NCBI GenBank assembly: GCA_003219495.1
Contig: QHOZ01000132.1
Span: 1-12,648, forward strand
Source of the DNA: Verrucomicrobiota bacterium
Lineage (GTDB): Bacteria > Verrucomicrobiota > Verrucomicrobiae > Chthoniobacterales > UBA10450
Reading direction: 5' to 3'
Length of the DNA stretch: 12,648 nt
The translations under genes were made by a program, and so were the position numbers. The notes under the pieces are model-generated. The model saw only the letters and a program-made list of their open reading frames with translations. It made no database searches and was not told the DNA's origin. Of this stretch, positions 1 through 7,309 are shown one piece after another (positions within the stretch are counted from its first letter, which is position 1; the number at the start of each line of letters is the position of its first letter).

Positions 1-1
1 G

Positions 2-880
2 GATCTTTTTGAAACCGATTGCGATGCTTACCTAGTGTCGAATGGAACCGCCGCGAACGCGCTCGCACTGGCACATCTTTGCCAGCCGTTTCATAGCGTT
101 GTCTGTCATCAGAACGCGCACATTCACACCGACGAATGCGGCGCGCCGGAATTTTTCACGCACGGCTCGAAGCTCCTTCTCATCGGCGGCGACAACGGCA
201 AGATCGACATCGCGCAAGCGGAGGCGACGATTGTTCGTCAGCCGGATGTGCATGCGCACAAGCCGCGCGTCATCAGCATCACTCAGGCAACCGAGTTCGG
301 GACGGTCTACACGCGCGATGAAATCGCCGCGGTCGCAAAACTCGCGACAAAGCGGGAAATGTTTTTGCACATGGATGGCGCGCGTTTCGCGAATGCAGTG
401 GCGACGCTCAATTGCGCACCGAAAGAAATCACCTGGCAGAGCGGCGTGGATATTTTTTGCTTCGGCGGAACCAAAAACGGAGCTGCCGGTTCCGAGCTCG
501 TGATTTTTTTCAAACCGGAACTCGCTCGCGAGTTTGATTATCGAATCAAACAGGGAGCTCAGCTCGCTTCGAAAGCGCGCTTTCTGGCGGCGCAGTGGCT
601 TGCGCTATTGCAAAACGACGTGTGGCTTCGAAATGCGCGCCACGCGAATTTACTAGCGCGCAAACTTGCCGACTTGCTCCGCGCGGCAAAGATCGACATC
701 GCTCTCCCCGTCGAAGCCAATTCTGTGTTCGTGCGTTTGCCGGAACCGGTCGTGCACAAGTTGAACGCGAGCGGCTGGCATTTTTATAAGTTCATCGAGC
801 CGGATGTTTACCGATTGATGTGTTCGTGGGCGACCACGCAGGCGGAGATCGACGAATTCACGGCCGATCTGTTGCGTTAA
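2..880 (+). CDS. Low-specificity L-threonine aldolase (5'-truncated by window edge)
   Basis: PLP-dependent enzyme of the beta-eliminating lyase/threonine aldolase family, cleaving L-threonine or allo-threonine to glycine and acetaldehyde in the cytoplasm. The frame is open from base 2, so the gene begins upstream; the GTG at 35 lies inside the conserved core and is not the start. Visible landmarks are the SNGTAAN turn that binds the cofactor phosphate (codons from about 38), an HIHTDECGAPEF stretch, and FGGTKNG, whose Lys (bases 473-475) should form the Schiff base. The GGTKNG form resembles the Pseudomonas-type low-specificity enzyme. About 293 residues are present; by family length (about 340-350) some 50-60 N-terminal residues are missing. 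The C-terminus and TAA stop look normal. Known: family reaction. Inferred: substrate range. Confidence 0.9.
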   Translation, partial: DLFETDCDAYLVSNGTAANALALAHLCQPFHSVVCHQNAHIHTDECGAPEFFTHGSKLLLIGGDNGKIDIAQAEATIVRQPDVHAHKPRVISITQATEFGTVYTRDEIAAVAKLATKREMFLHMDGARFANAVATLNCAPKEITWQSGVDIFCFGGTKNGAAGSELVIFFKPELAREFDYRIKQGAQLASKARFLAAQWLALLQNDVWLRNARHANLLARKLADLLRAAKIDIALPVEANSVFVRLPEPVVHKLNASGWHFYKFIEPDVYRLMCSWATTQAEIDEFTADLLR

Positions 881-906
881 AGAAAACTCGTCTTATTAGA
901 TGCGCG

Positions 907-1335
907 ATGAAATGGGCGAGCTGCGCGAGTGTGCTCATGGCAATTGCTTTGGCGGGATGCGGGATCGGGAGCGCGGTCACCGCACCGGTGCGTTACGTTT
1001 TTCACGAGCCCGAGCCCGCCTCAGCAGCGAACAGCTCCGACGTGACAACTCCGGGCCGGCCAGTCGCAGCACCGTCGCCGACACCAGTCAAACGAACGGC
1101 AACGCGCAAGACTACTGGTTCGCAGGCGCAACCATCGCCGCGAGTTACCGCTAACAAATCGGCTAAACTTTCTGCCGGCGCTGTTCAATTTCCCGTGGCC
1201 AAACCGGTCCCTGGGAAACAGGGATTGGTTTTCAATCCGTTTAATTCAAACGGCGCTTACATCGACGTGAGCGGTTACGCGCCGGGAAGTAAGGTGAAAG
1301 ATCCTGACTCTCAGAAAATTTTCGTCGTGCCGTAA
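907..1335 (+). CDS. Small predicted lipoprotein with C-terminal YIDV...KIFVVP motif
   Basis: A 142-residue protein. ATG 907 is preferred to the upstream in-frame ATG at 820 because 820 lies inside the threonine aldolase gene and because 907 gives a clean lipoprotein signal: a short basic start, a hydrophobic run, then LAGC with Cys18 as the lipidation site. Residues about 35-100 are low-complexity, rich in Ala, Pro, Ser, Thr and Lys, and probably a flexible linker across the periplasm. The last 35 residues form the only ordered-looking part, with NPFNSNGAYIDVSGYAPGS followed by KVKDPDSQKIFVVP. I recall similar endings in small Verrucomicrobia lipoproteins but cannot confirm this here. Function unknown. 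It follows the aldolase by 26 bp in the same direction and could share its transcript. No strong ribosome-binding site is visible. Confidence 0.7.
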   Translation: MKWASCASVLMAIALAGCGIGSAVTAPVRYVFHEPEPASAANSSDVTTPGRPVAAPSPTPVKRTATRKTTGSQAQPSPRVTANKSAKLSAGAVQFPVAKPVPGKQGLVFNPFNSNGAYIDVSGYAPGSKVKDPDSQKIFVVP

Positions 1336-1514
1336 GTTGTCAGCTGTGTGGTCGGTGATATTTCCCGCGCGATCCGAAAGCGAGAGACTCTTGGTTTGGG
1401 CAAATAATCCGCGACTTCAAAAGCGCAATGGTGTTGTTACGGCTTGCGCGAAAGAAAAACGCGCTTCCTTCCAGATTGTGCACGGATATTGCTTTTCTAG
1501 TTCCTACAAAAACT

Positions 1515-2618
1515 ATGACTCCGATTAACGCCCCTTTGAGCCATTCGCGCGCCGTGAAGCTCTGCGGATCGCTTGCTGCGCTCTCCTCTATCGTGGCGAT
1601 TGCCTTTGGTACTCTCCAGCCTTCAACCGCGGTGGCCTATTCCCTCGAGAGCGCGAAATGGCCCAGTGGCGCTACCGTTGTGATGCAGCTTTCGATGGGC
1701 AATGCCGGCCGCACCCTGAGCGATGGTAATACTTCTTGGAACTCCGCCGCAGCGCCTGCGTTGGACAATTGGAATGCGGTGGTCGCCAGAATGCAGTTTG
1801 GAAAGGTGATGAATTCGGCCGCTGCGGTCTCGAGTGGAGATCACGTCAACTCGATGGCGTTCGCGAGTACCAATTTCGGACAGAGCTTTGGATCCAACAC
1901 GCTGGCGGTCACGACCTATTGGATGTCGGGTTCCAACATGACCGAGGCGGATATTCTTTTTAATAACAACCAGTCGTGGGATTCCTACCGTGGACCGCTT
2001 CGATCCGGCGTTTACGACGTTCAGCGCGTAGCCCTGCATGAATCCGGACATGCGCTCGGATTAGCTCACTCAAGTCTCTCCACCGCGATCATGTACGCCT
2101 ACATCAACAACAGCTACCAATTGACTGCTGATGATATCAATGGCGCTCAATCGCTGTACGGCGCGGCCACCGCTTCGCCAACGCCAACTCCGAGCCCGAC
2201 AGCTACACCAATTGCCACTCCGACTGCCACGCCAACCGCGACTCCGACTGCGACTCCAACCGCAACCCCCACGGCTACGCCGACAGCGACGCCAGTCTCG
2301 AATCCATCAGTGACTCTTTCGGTTTCGCCCACGAGCCTGCGTAGCGGAGGCATCGCGACGTTTACCGTCAGTGCTTCAGCGCCGGTTACGAGCAATCTCA
2401 CGGTCAACTTCCGTATGGGTGGAAACGCCATTCAAGGTTCGGCCTACTCGCTTAGCAGCCAGCAATTCACGATTCCCGCAGGCTCACAGTCCGCGTCAGT
2501 CACGCTAAACGTGCTAAGCGTCGGCAAGCGCAGCAAAAGCGCCACCATGAGTCTTCTCGCGGGCGCAGCTTACACAGTGTCCTTCCCTTCATCCGCGTCA
2601 GTCTCAATGCGGAGATAA
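1515..2618 (+). CDS. Secreted matrixin-like zinc metalloprotease with Thr-Pro linker and Calx-beta-like domain
   Basis: A 367-residue exported protease. ATG 1515 begins a long signal peptide with a likely cut after AVA (residue 41); the longer reading from 1428 adds no hydrophobic leader. The catalytic domain (about 42-215) carries HESGHALGLAH at residues 175-185, the metzincin HExxHxxGxxH signature: His175, His179 and His185 bind zinc and Glu176 is the catalytic base. AIM at 191-193 fits the Met-turn, and ADDINGAQSLYG closes the domain as in matrixins. Residues about 220-260 are a Thr-Pro-Ala repeat linker. Residues about 263-367 resemble a Calx-beta/Ig-like beta-sandwich (SVSPTSLRSGGIATFTV, then FTIPAGSQSASVTL). 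No cysteine-switch propeptide is seen. The next gene starts 3 bp after the stop. The protein substrate is unknown. Confidence 0.88.
   Translation: MTPINAPLSHSRAVKLCGSLAALSSIVAIAFGTLQPSTAVAYSLESAKWPSGATVVMQLSMGNAGRTLSDGNTSWNSAAAPALDNWNAVVARMQFGKVMNSAAAVSSGDHVNSMAFASTNFGQSFGSNTLAVTTYWMSGSNMTEADILFNNNQSWDSYRGPLRSGVYDVQRVALHESGHALGLAHSSLSTAIMYAYINNSYQLTADDINGAQSLYGAATASPTPTPSPTATPIATPTATPTATPTATPTATPTATPTATPVSNPSVTLSVSPTSLRSGGIATFTVSASAPVTSNLTVNFRMGGNAIQGSAYSLSSQQFTIPAGSQSASVTLNVLSVGKRSKSATMSLLAGAAYTVSFPSSASVSMRR
2173..2293 (+). repeat. Thr-Pro-coding tandem repeat inside the matrixin gene
   Basis: About 120 bases made of degenerate 6- and 12-base units encoding repeated ATPT/TPTA, with variants ASPTPTPSP and TPIATP at the left end. 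Third codon positions vary between units (ACT, ACC, ACG, ACA and similar for Pro), so the protein repeat is kept better than the DNA repeat. It forms the linker between the protease domain and the C-terminal beta-sandwich and could vary in length between strains. Confidence 0.85.
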
Positions 2619-2621
2619 CGA

Positions 2622-3218
2622 ATGAACTTTTCGAATCACATGAAAACAAAAAATCTTCTCCCACTCGTTTTACTCGCGGTCAGCCTCGCGAGCGTCAAAG
2701 CGACCACAGTTGTTCCGCCGACGTTCGACCAGTTGGTTCAACAGGCCGAGCTCGTTTTCCAAGGGACGGTCATGGACGTTAAATCAGTTTGGGAAGGCCA
2801 GGGCGCCCAAAGTCACATTGAGACTTACGTTACATTTCAAGTCGCAGAGAACGTCAAAGGAGATGCGGGAGCTTCCTACACCATCCGAATGCTCGGCGGC
2901 AAAGTCGGTGAAGACGCATTGATCGTTGATGGCGCGCCGAGATTCGAAGTTGGCGATCGGGAGATTCTTTTCGTCGAACACAATTACGACCAATTTGTGC
3001 CGCTGGTCGGAATCGCTCACGGCCGTTTTCACGTCCAAAGCGATGAAGCCACCGGTCGCGATATTATCGTGAATGACGAAGGTGAGCCGGTTAAGAACGT
3101 GGCAAAGCTCGGACACGAAGAGCAGTCAGCTACCGCCGCCGAGGCTCTCTCGCCAGATCAGCTGAAGTCGGCGGTAAAGGAACAGCTGAAGACTCAAGCC
3201 GATCGCGCCGCGCAATAA
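2622..3218 (+). CDS. Exported protein of unknown function paired with the matrixin protease
   Basis: A 198-residue protein. ATG 2622 has GGAG at 2611-2614 (7 bases upstream); ATG 2640 is an alternative giving a tighter signal peptide. The leader (LLPLVLLAVSLASVKA) has a likely cut after Ala27. The mature part reads as one beta-rich domain: FDQLVQQAELVFQGTV, then YVTFQVAENVKGD, a glycine-rich LGGKVG, FEVGDREILFVEHN and VGIAHGRFHV. The pattern of 'a source of cost or export, then a GG-VG turn, then G-F-V' matches a domain I associate with matrixin neighbours in soil bacteria; that link is from memory. The last 45 residues are charged and helical. No catalytic motif is recognised. The 3-bp spacing to the protease suggests co-transcription and coupled translation; a partner, chaperone or inhibitor role is only a guess. 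Confidence 0.8.
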   Translation: MNFSNHMKTKNLLPLVLLAVSLASVKATTVVPPTFDQLVQQAELVFQGTVMDVKSVWEGQGAQSHIETYVTFQVAENVKGDAGASYTIRMLGGKVGEDALIVDGAPRFEVGDREILFVEHNYDQFVPLVGIAHGRFHVQSDEATGRDIIVNDEGEPVKNVAKLGHEEQSATAAEALSPDQLKSAVKEQLKTQADRAAQ

Positions 3219-3315
3219 TTCGCGTATTTCACGCAGCGATCGTCGATCAATTAATCGCCAGGGGTCGTGGGCTTCGAGAATGGCGCTGCCAGAATATTCT
3301 TCGCGCAGCGAAATT

Positions 3316-3573
3316 TTACGGCTCTTGAGCTTCTTTCGTCCGCGCGCGCGCTTGGTCTCTGACGTCTGCCGCGCGATCGAGCGAGCGCTTCATCCAATTG
3401 TGTTCGGATGCTTGGCCGCGAGGAGCAGGGGTTAAAACCGCTTTGGCCGTGGCCGGCTGTTGCTGGCCCGCCGAGGTTGTTTCTGCAGACGCTTTTTGCT
3501 CGTTCTGCTTTTGCCAAAGAAAAAGCCCGCCGCCGATTCCGGCAATTGCTATGAACGTGATCAGTCCGCGCAT
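3316..3573 (-). CDS. Small membrane-anchored protein of unknown function
   Basis: An 85-residue protein on the minus strand. Residues 1-20 (MRGLITFIAIAGIGGGLFLW) form one transmembrane helix or uncleaved signal anchor, followed by a KQNEQKAS charged stretch, a Gln/Ala/Pro-rich linker and a conserved-looking end with HNWMKRSLDRAADVRDQAR, probably amphipathic helix. A GGAAAT lies just upstream of the start on the minus strand. Real coding is supported by the hydrophobic N-terminus and the position head-to-head with the dsbD gene; the overlapping 88-residue reading in another minus frame (3251-3517) has no such features. It could be an accessory of the envelope redox genes, but only location suggests this. 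Confidence 0.6.
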   Translation of the reverse strand: MRGLITFIAIAGIGGGLFLWQKQNEQKASAETTSAGQQQPATAKAVLTPAPRGQASEHNWMKRSLDRAADVRDQARARTKEAQEP

Positions 3574-3642
3574 GTCATATTTCCGAGCATGATGCGAGCC
3601 AGCCTCTTTTGCCGCACCGGTCGCCCAATGTTAATTTTGGGG

Positions 3643-5760
3643 ATGCCTTCGTTGCGCCTGCTGTCAATCGCCGCCTTCGCGGTGATGCTGCTGCATTCTG
3701 CTCTCGGCCAGAATTATCAGGGAAAGGAATTGGTTAAAGCGTCTCTGCAGACTGACACATCCGCGATCGTTCCCGGCAAACCATTCAATGTCGGTCTGCT
3801 GCTGCGCATGGCGCCGGGCTGGCACACGTATTGGAAATTTTCGGGCGACGCGGGACTTCCTACCGAAATCAAATGGAACCTGCCTGCTGGTTGGAAAGTC
3901 GGCGAGATTCAGTGGCCGATTCCACTAAAGACAATCGATCCCGGCGACATCCAAACCTACGGGTATCAGGATGAGATCATGCTGGTTCAGGAAATCACGC
4001 CGCCCGCCAAGATCGACAATTCGACGATAAAACTTTCTGCGCAGGCCGATTGGTTAGTCTGCGAAAAAATTTGCATTCCTGGCAGCGCGAATCTCGACCT
4101 CGAGCTGCCAACATCGACAACGACTCAACCGAAGAACACCGATCTCTTCGCGCGCTATCTGCGTTTGGTTCCCAAGAAATTCCCGGACGACACGGCCAAA
4201 TCGAGTTGGAGCCGCACCGGCAACGATCTGCATTTAAAAATTACGAGCGAGGAGATCCCGAACTACCAGAACCTCGATTTCTTTCCGATACCGCAGAGCA
4301 ACAACATCGTCGTCGGTCATCCGAGCGTCGAATCGCGCAAGGGTAACGAAGTCACTTTCAAAATCCCGATCGAATCACTCGACAAGGCGTCATCGTCGAT
4401 CCCAGGTGTCATCATCTTTTCGAAATTTCCGAACAGCAATGATCGAAGCGGCTGGGAATTCGGCGCGCCGCAAATCGCTGCTGCGGCAACCCAAATCGCG
4501 CAACCGTCGCACGGACTCGCTACCTTTCTGCTCTTTGGATTCATCGGCGGATTTATTTTGAATCTGATGCCGTGCGTGCTGCCCGTGATCTCGCTCAAGA
4601 TTTTCGGATTCATCAAGCAAGCCGGCGACAGCCGCGCACAAATCTTCCGGAGCGGGATCGCGTTTTGCGCTGGCATTTTTGTTTGGTTCATCGCGCTCGC
4701 GTTGCTGCTCATCGCGCTGAAGGGTGCCGGTCGAGATGTGACCTGGGGCGGGTTTCAATTCACGAACGCGCATTTCGTTCTCGTCCTCAGCGTTATCGTT
4801 CTTGTGTTCGCGTTGAATCTTTTCGGCGTCTTCGAGATTTCGCTGCCGCAAAGTTTGCAGCGCGGAATGCTCTCGAGCGCCGACCGAAAAGACAATCTCG
4901 GTTCGTTTTTTCAGGGAGTATTCGCAACCGTTCTCGCTACGCCATGCACGGCGCCATTCCTCGGAACCGCTCTCGGGTTTGCATTCACTCAATCGGCGCT
5001 CGTTATCCTCGCGATGTTCGTCGCCGTCGCCGCCGGAATGAGCGCGCCTTATTTTTTGCTCACTGCGCAACCGGCATGGATGAAATTTCTGCCGCAGCCC
5101 GGCGCCTGGATGGTGCACGTGAAACAATTCATGGGCTTCCTTCTGCTCGCGACGCTGCTCTTTCTACTTTACGTCCTCGGCGCGCAACGCGGACTCGACG
5201 GCGCGATCTGGGCCAGCTGCTTTCTGTTAGTCATCGCCATCGCATGTTGGATGAAAGGCGCGTTCATCGTTCCGACTTCGTCCGCAACGAAACGAATCGT
5301 CACGGTCGCGCTCATAGTCGTAATCCTGCTCGCCTCCGGTTTCTATTTCATCGGCGACAAGTTTGAATCCTCGAAAATCGACATCGCGCAAAACGCGCCG
5401 GGCGGGGACTGGCAAGCGTTCACTCCCGAAAAATTGCAAAGCGAGCGCGACGCCGGTCACGCAGTGTTTGTCGATTTCACAGCAGCATGGTGTTTGACCT
5501 GCAAGTTTAACGAGAAAGCGGTACTCGAGACCGCGGATGTTCGCGACGCATTCCAACGGCACGGTGTCGTGAAATTGAAAGCCGATTGGACGAATGGCGA
5601 CCCGGCGATCACGAAATTGCTTCAACAATTTGGCCGGCCCGGTGTCCCATTATACGTGCTTTATCCAGGGAAATCGGAAGCGCCGTTTGTATTTCCGGAA
5701 TTGCTCACTAAAAATATTCTCCTCGATAAGCTCGAAACCATCGTAATCGCTTCACGCTAA
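3643..5760 (+). CDS. dsbD: DsbD/ScsB-type protein-disulfide reductase
   Basis: Inner-membrane electron carrier passing reducing power from cytoplasmic thioredoxin to periplasmic thiol proteins. With ATG 3643 the product is 705 residues; this start gives an ideal signal peptide (MPSLRLLSIAAFAVMLLHSALG), but in-frame ATGs at 3589, 3592 and 3628 cannot be excluded. Domains in order: N-terminal periplasmic DsbD/DsbC-like domain (about 23-280) with the pair C140-EKI-C144; a transmembrane DsbD core (about 290-575, roughly eight helices) with the redox cysteines in NLMPCVLPV (C311) and ATPCTAPF (C435); and a C-terminal thioredoxin-like domain with WCLTCK (C617, C620). All six expected cysteines are present. 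It is longer than E. coli DsbD (about 565), and the large N-terminal part resembles ScsB-type proteins. A weak TTGCCG/TTAATT promoter-like pair at 3609/3631 would put transcription near 3643. The redoxin gene follows after 3 bp. Confidence 0.92.
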   Translation: MPSLRLLSIAAFAVMLLHSALGQNYQGKELVKASLQTDTSAIVPGKPFNVGLLLRMAPGWHTYWKFSGDAGLPTEIKWNLPAGWKVGEIQWPIPLKTIDPGDIQTYGYQDEIMLVQEITPPAKIDNSTIKLSAQADWLVCEKICIPGSANLDLELPTSTTTQPKNTDLFARYLRLVPKKFPDDTAKSSWSRTGNDLHLKITSEEIPNYQNLDFFPIPQSNNIVVGHPSVESRKGNEVTFKIPIESLDKASSSIPGVIIFSKFPNSNDRSGWEFGAPQIAAAATQIAQPSHGLATFLLFGFIGGFILNLMPCVLPVISLKIFGFIKQAGDSRAQIFRSGIAFCAGIFVWFIALALLLIALKGAGRDVTWGGFQFTNAHFVLVLSVIVLVFALNLFGVFEISLPQSLQRGMLSSADRKDNLGSFFQGVFATVLATPCTAPFLGTALGFAFTQSALVILAMFVAVAAGMSAPYFLLTAQPAWMKFLPQPGAWMVHVKQFMGFLLLATLLFLLYVLGAQRGLDGAIWASCFLLVIAIACWMKGAFIVPTSSATKRIVTVALIVVILLASGFYFIGDKFESSKIDIAQNAPGGDWQAFTPEKLQSERDAGHAVFVDFTAAWCLTCKFNEKAVLETADVRDAFQRHGVVKLKADWTNGDPAITKLLQQFGRPGVPLYVLYPGKSEAPFVFPELLTKNILLDKLETIVIASR

Positions 5761-5763
5761 TTT

Positions 5764-6378
5764 ATGAAAACAAAACTAATCCTCACCGCAATCACCACAC
5801 TTATCGCCGGCGCGCTTTACGCCGCCGACATACCGCCGGTCGGCAGCGCCGCGCCCGAGTTCGCGCTCAAGGACACGAAAGGCCAGAGCCATTCGTTGAG
5901 TCAATACAAAGGCAAATACGTCGTGCTCGAATGGTTCAATCCGGAATGTCCGTTCGTGAAAAAACATTACGGCAGCGACAACATGCAAAAGCTGCAAAAA
6001 CAATTCACCGACAAAGGCGTCGTCTGGCTGACGATCGATTCCTCGAGCGAAGGCGCCGAGGGTTATCTCACCCCGGACGCGGCCGACAAAGTCATGAGCC
6101 AATGGAAAACGCACATGACTGCGCTCTTGCTCGATCCTGATGGCACCGCCGGCAAAGCTTATGGCTCCAAAAACACGCCGAACATGGTGATCATCAATCC
6201 GGAAGGCAAAATCGTTTACGAAGGTGCGATCGACAGCAAAGCGTCACCGAACCCGGCCGACATTCCGGCTTCGACCAATTACGTGAAGAACGCGCTCGAA
6301 GAATCACTCGCCGGCAAACCGGTCTCCAACGCGCAGACGAAACCGTACGGCTGCTCGGTGAAGTACAAATCGTCGTAG
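5764..6378 (+). CDS. Exported redoxin (AhpC/TSA-like thioredoxin-fold protein)
   Basis: A 204-residue periplasmic thioredoxin-fold protein. Signal peptide MKTKLILTAITTLIAGALYA, likely cut after residue 20 or 21. The redoxin domain begins with PPVGSAAPEFALKDTKG, and the active site is WFNPECPFVKKHYG with Cys62; the second CxxC cysteine is replaced, so this is a peroxiredoxin-like 1-Cys centre rather than a CxxC thioredoxin. A second cysteine sits near the end (PYGC, Cys197) and could be the resolving cysteine. TPNMVIINPEGKIVYEG contains the cis-Pro strand and the typical beta hairpin. It starts 3 bp after dsbD and ends before a strong terminator, so the two form one transcript; DsbD would be the obvious reductant. 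Peroxidase activity or a role in cytochrome maturation cannot be told from sequence. Confidence 0.88.
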   Translation: MKTKLILTAITTLIAGALYAADIPPVGSAAPEFALKDTKGQSHSLSQYKGKYVVLEWFNPECPFVKKHYGSDNMQKLQKQFTDKGVVWLTIDSSSEGAEGYLTPDAADKVMSQWKTHMTALLLDPDGTAGKAYGSKNTPNMVIINPEGKIVYEGAIDSKASPNPADIPASTNYVKNALEESLAGKPVSNAQTKPYGCSVKYKSS

Positions 6379-6400
6379 AAAATCGAAATTTGAGTCTGAG

Positions 6401-6431
6401 AGCGGCGGTCGTGTGACCGCCGCTTTTGTTT
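6401..6431 (+). terminator. Intrinsic terminator after the dsbD-redoxin operon
   Basis: A perfect 10-bp stem, AGCGGCGGTC (6401-6410) with GACCGCCGCT (6415-6424), closed by a GTGT loop and followed by TTTGTTTT. It lies 22 bp after the redoxin stop. The opposite strand has no matching T-run after the hairpin, so it acts best on the plus strand; the convergent dehydrogenase gene ends inside the T-run at 6431. Confidence 0.9.
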
Positions 6432-7228
6432 TAACTACGTCTCGCGCCAAGTCGCCACGCAAGTCGCATGATCGACAATGGCGTGATCCGGACGAGGAAC
6501 ATGCCGAGTTTCATAAATGCGCCGGGAATCACGAGCGGTTTGTTCGCCTCAATCGCAGCGAGCGCATCACGCGCCGTCTGCTCGATCGAAACGTAAATGA
6601 ATTCGGGTCCGTGTTCCGGTTCGCCTCCCGGTCGCGCTGCTACGTCTCCGAATTCGGTGTGGACGGGCCCGGGGCACAGCGCCGTCACAGTGACGCCGCT
6701 GTTGTCGAGTTCAGCACGCAACGCTTCCGTGAAACTGTTTACGAACGCTTTGGTTGCCGCATAAACGGTCATGCCTGGAATTGGCAAAAAGCCGGCCGAT
6801 GAGCTGACGTTCAAGATTGCGCCGCGCTGTCGCTCGATCATCCGCGGAAGCACCGCGCGCGTGAGGAAGGTAAGCGCGGCGATGTTCACTTGAATCATCC
6901 GATTGTCACGCTCGATGTCGCTCGTTGCGACCGGGCCGTAATCGCCGAGGCCGGCATTGTTGATCAGAAAATCGATGTCGATCTTGTTTTGCTCGAGCCA
7001 ACGAACCAACTCCTCGATCTGCGATTTGTCGCAAAGATCGACAACGCGCGAGTGAACTTGAAGCTGCGCGTTGTGATTACGAAGTTCGTCTCGTAATTCG
7101 TTCAGTCGTTGCTCGCGTCGCGCAACGAGCACGAGCGTGCGCGCGCGTTTCGCCAACTGCCGCGCAAACTCGCGACCAATCCCAGCCGACGCGCCCGTGA
7201 TGAGTGCGGAACAGCCGTCCAGTTTCAT
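6431..7228 (-). CDS. Short-chain dehydrogenase/reductase (SDR), classical type
   Basis: A 265-residue cytoplasmic NAD(P)-dependent oxidoreductase. It shows the Rossmann glycine motif TGASAGIG (residues 11-18), Arg37-Arg38 after beta-2 (suggesting NADP preference), VDL with Asp64, NNAG (90-93), catalytic Asn115, Ser in NVSSSAG (142-144), the YAATK pair Tyr156/Lys160, and PGPVHTEF (186-193). The ending carries a hydrophobic stretch (MKLGMFLVRITPLSIMRLAW), common in DltE-like SDRs and possibly a membrane contact. The substrate cannot be assigned. The gene is convergent with the redoxin operon and divergent from the epimerase gene; its promoter must lie in the repeat-filled 81-bp spacer or beyond. 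Confidence 0.9.
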   Translation of the reverse strand: MKLDGCSALITGASAGIGREFARQLAKRARTLVLVARREQRLNELRDELRNHNAQLQVHSRVVDLCDKSQIEELVRWLEQNKIDIDFLINNAGLGDYGPVATSDIERDNRMIQVNIAALTFLTRAVLPRMIERQRGAILNVSSSAGFLPIPGMTVYAATKAFVNSFTEALRAELDNSGVTVTALCPGPVHTEFGDVAARPGGEPEHGPEFIYVSIEQTARDALAAIEANKPLVIPGAFMKLGMFLVRITPLSIMRLAWRLGARRS

Positions 7229-7233
7229 TCAAG

Positions 7234-7305
7234 CACGAATGGACACGAATAGACACGAATCACAAACAACTTGCTGTCCTTCGTGTTCATTGGTGTTAAT
7301 TCGTG
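7234..7305. repeat. Imperfect inverted repeat of CACGAAT units in a divergent promoter region
   Basis: The left arm 7234-7259 contains three tandem units of CACGAAT spaced 10 bases apart. The right arm 7280-7305 is its reverse complement at 21 of 26 positions by hand count, separated by 20 bases. Together they occupy almost all of the 81 bp between the start codons of the dehydrogenase (7228, minus) and the epimerase (7310, plus). Such 'TTCGTG...TTCGTG' sequences look like dispersed intergenic repeats of environmental genomes (recollection, not checked). They could form a cruciform or RNA hairpin just before the epimerase ATG. Confidence 0.75.
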
Positions 7306-7309
7306 GTTA

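Noticed and set aside
1336..1514. Possible promoter or small gene between lipoprotein and protease
   Set aside because: Several weak hexamer matches and a 63-residue frame, but no spacing or composition that I can defend.
2173..2293. CRISPR-like array
   Set aside because: The repeat units are adjacent, degenerate and in frame; no spacers of uniform length exist.
2131..2431. Overlapping frames rich in Gln/Arg or Val/Gly in the Thr-Pro repeat
   Set aside because: Other-frame readings of a tandem DNA repeat inside the matrixin gene.
4390..5127. Long minus-strand and +2 frames over the dsbD gene (also 4572-5366)
   Set aside because: Shadows of the high-GC dsbD coding sequence; composition is Arg/Glu/His-rich without any domain.
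7234..7305. Phage or integron attachment site
   Set aside because: No integrase, tRNA end or recombination gene nearby; a dispersed intergenic repeat explains it better.
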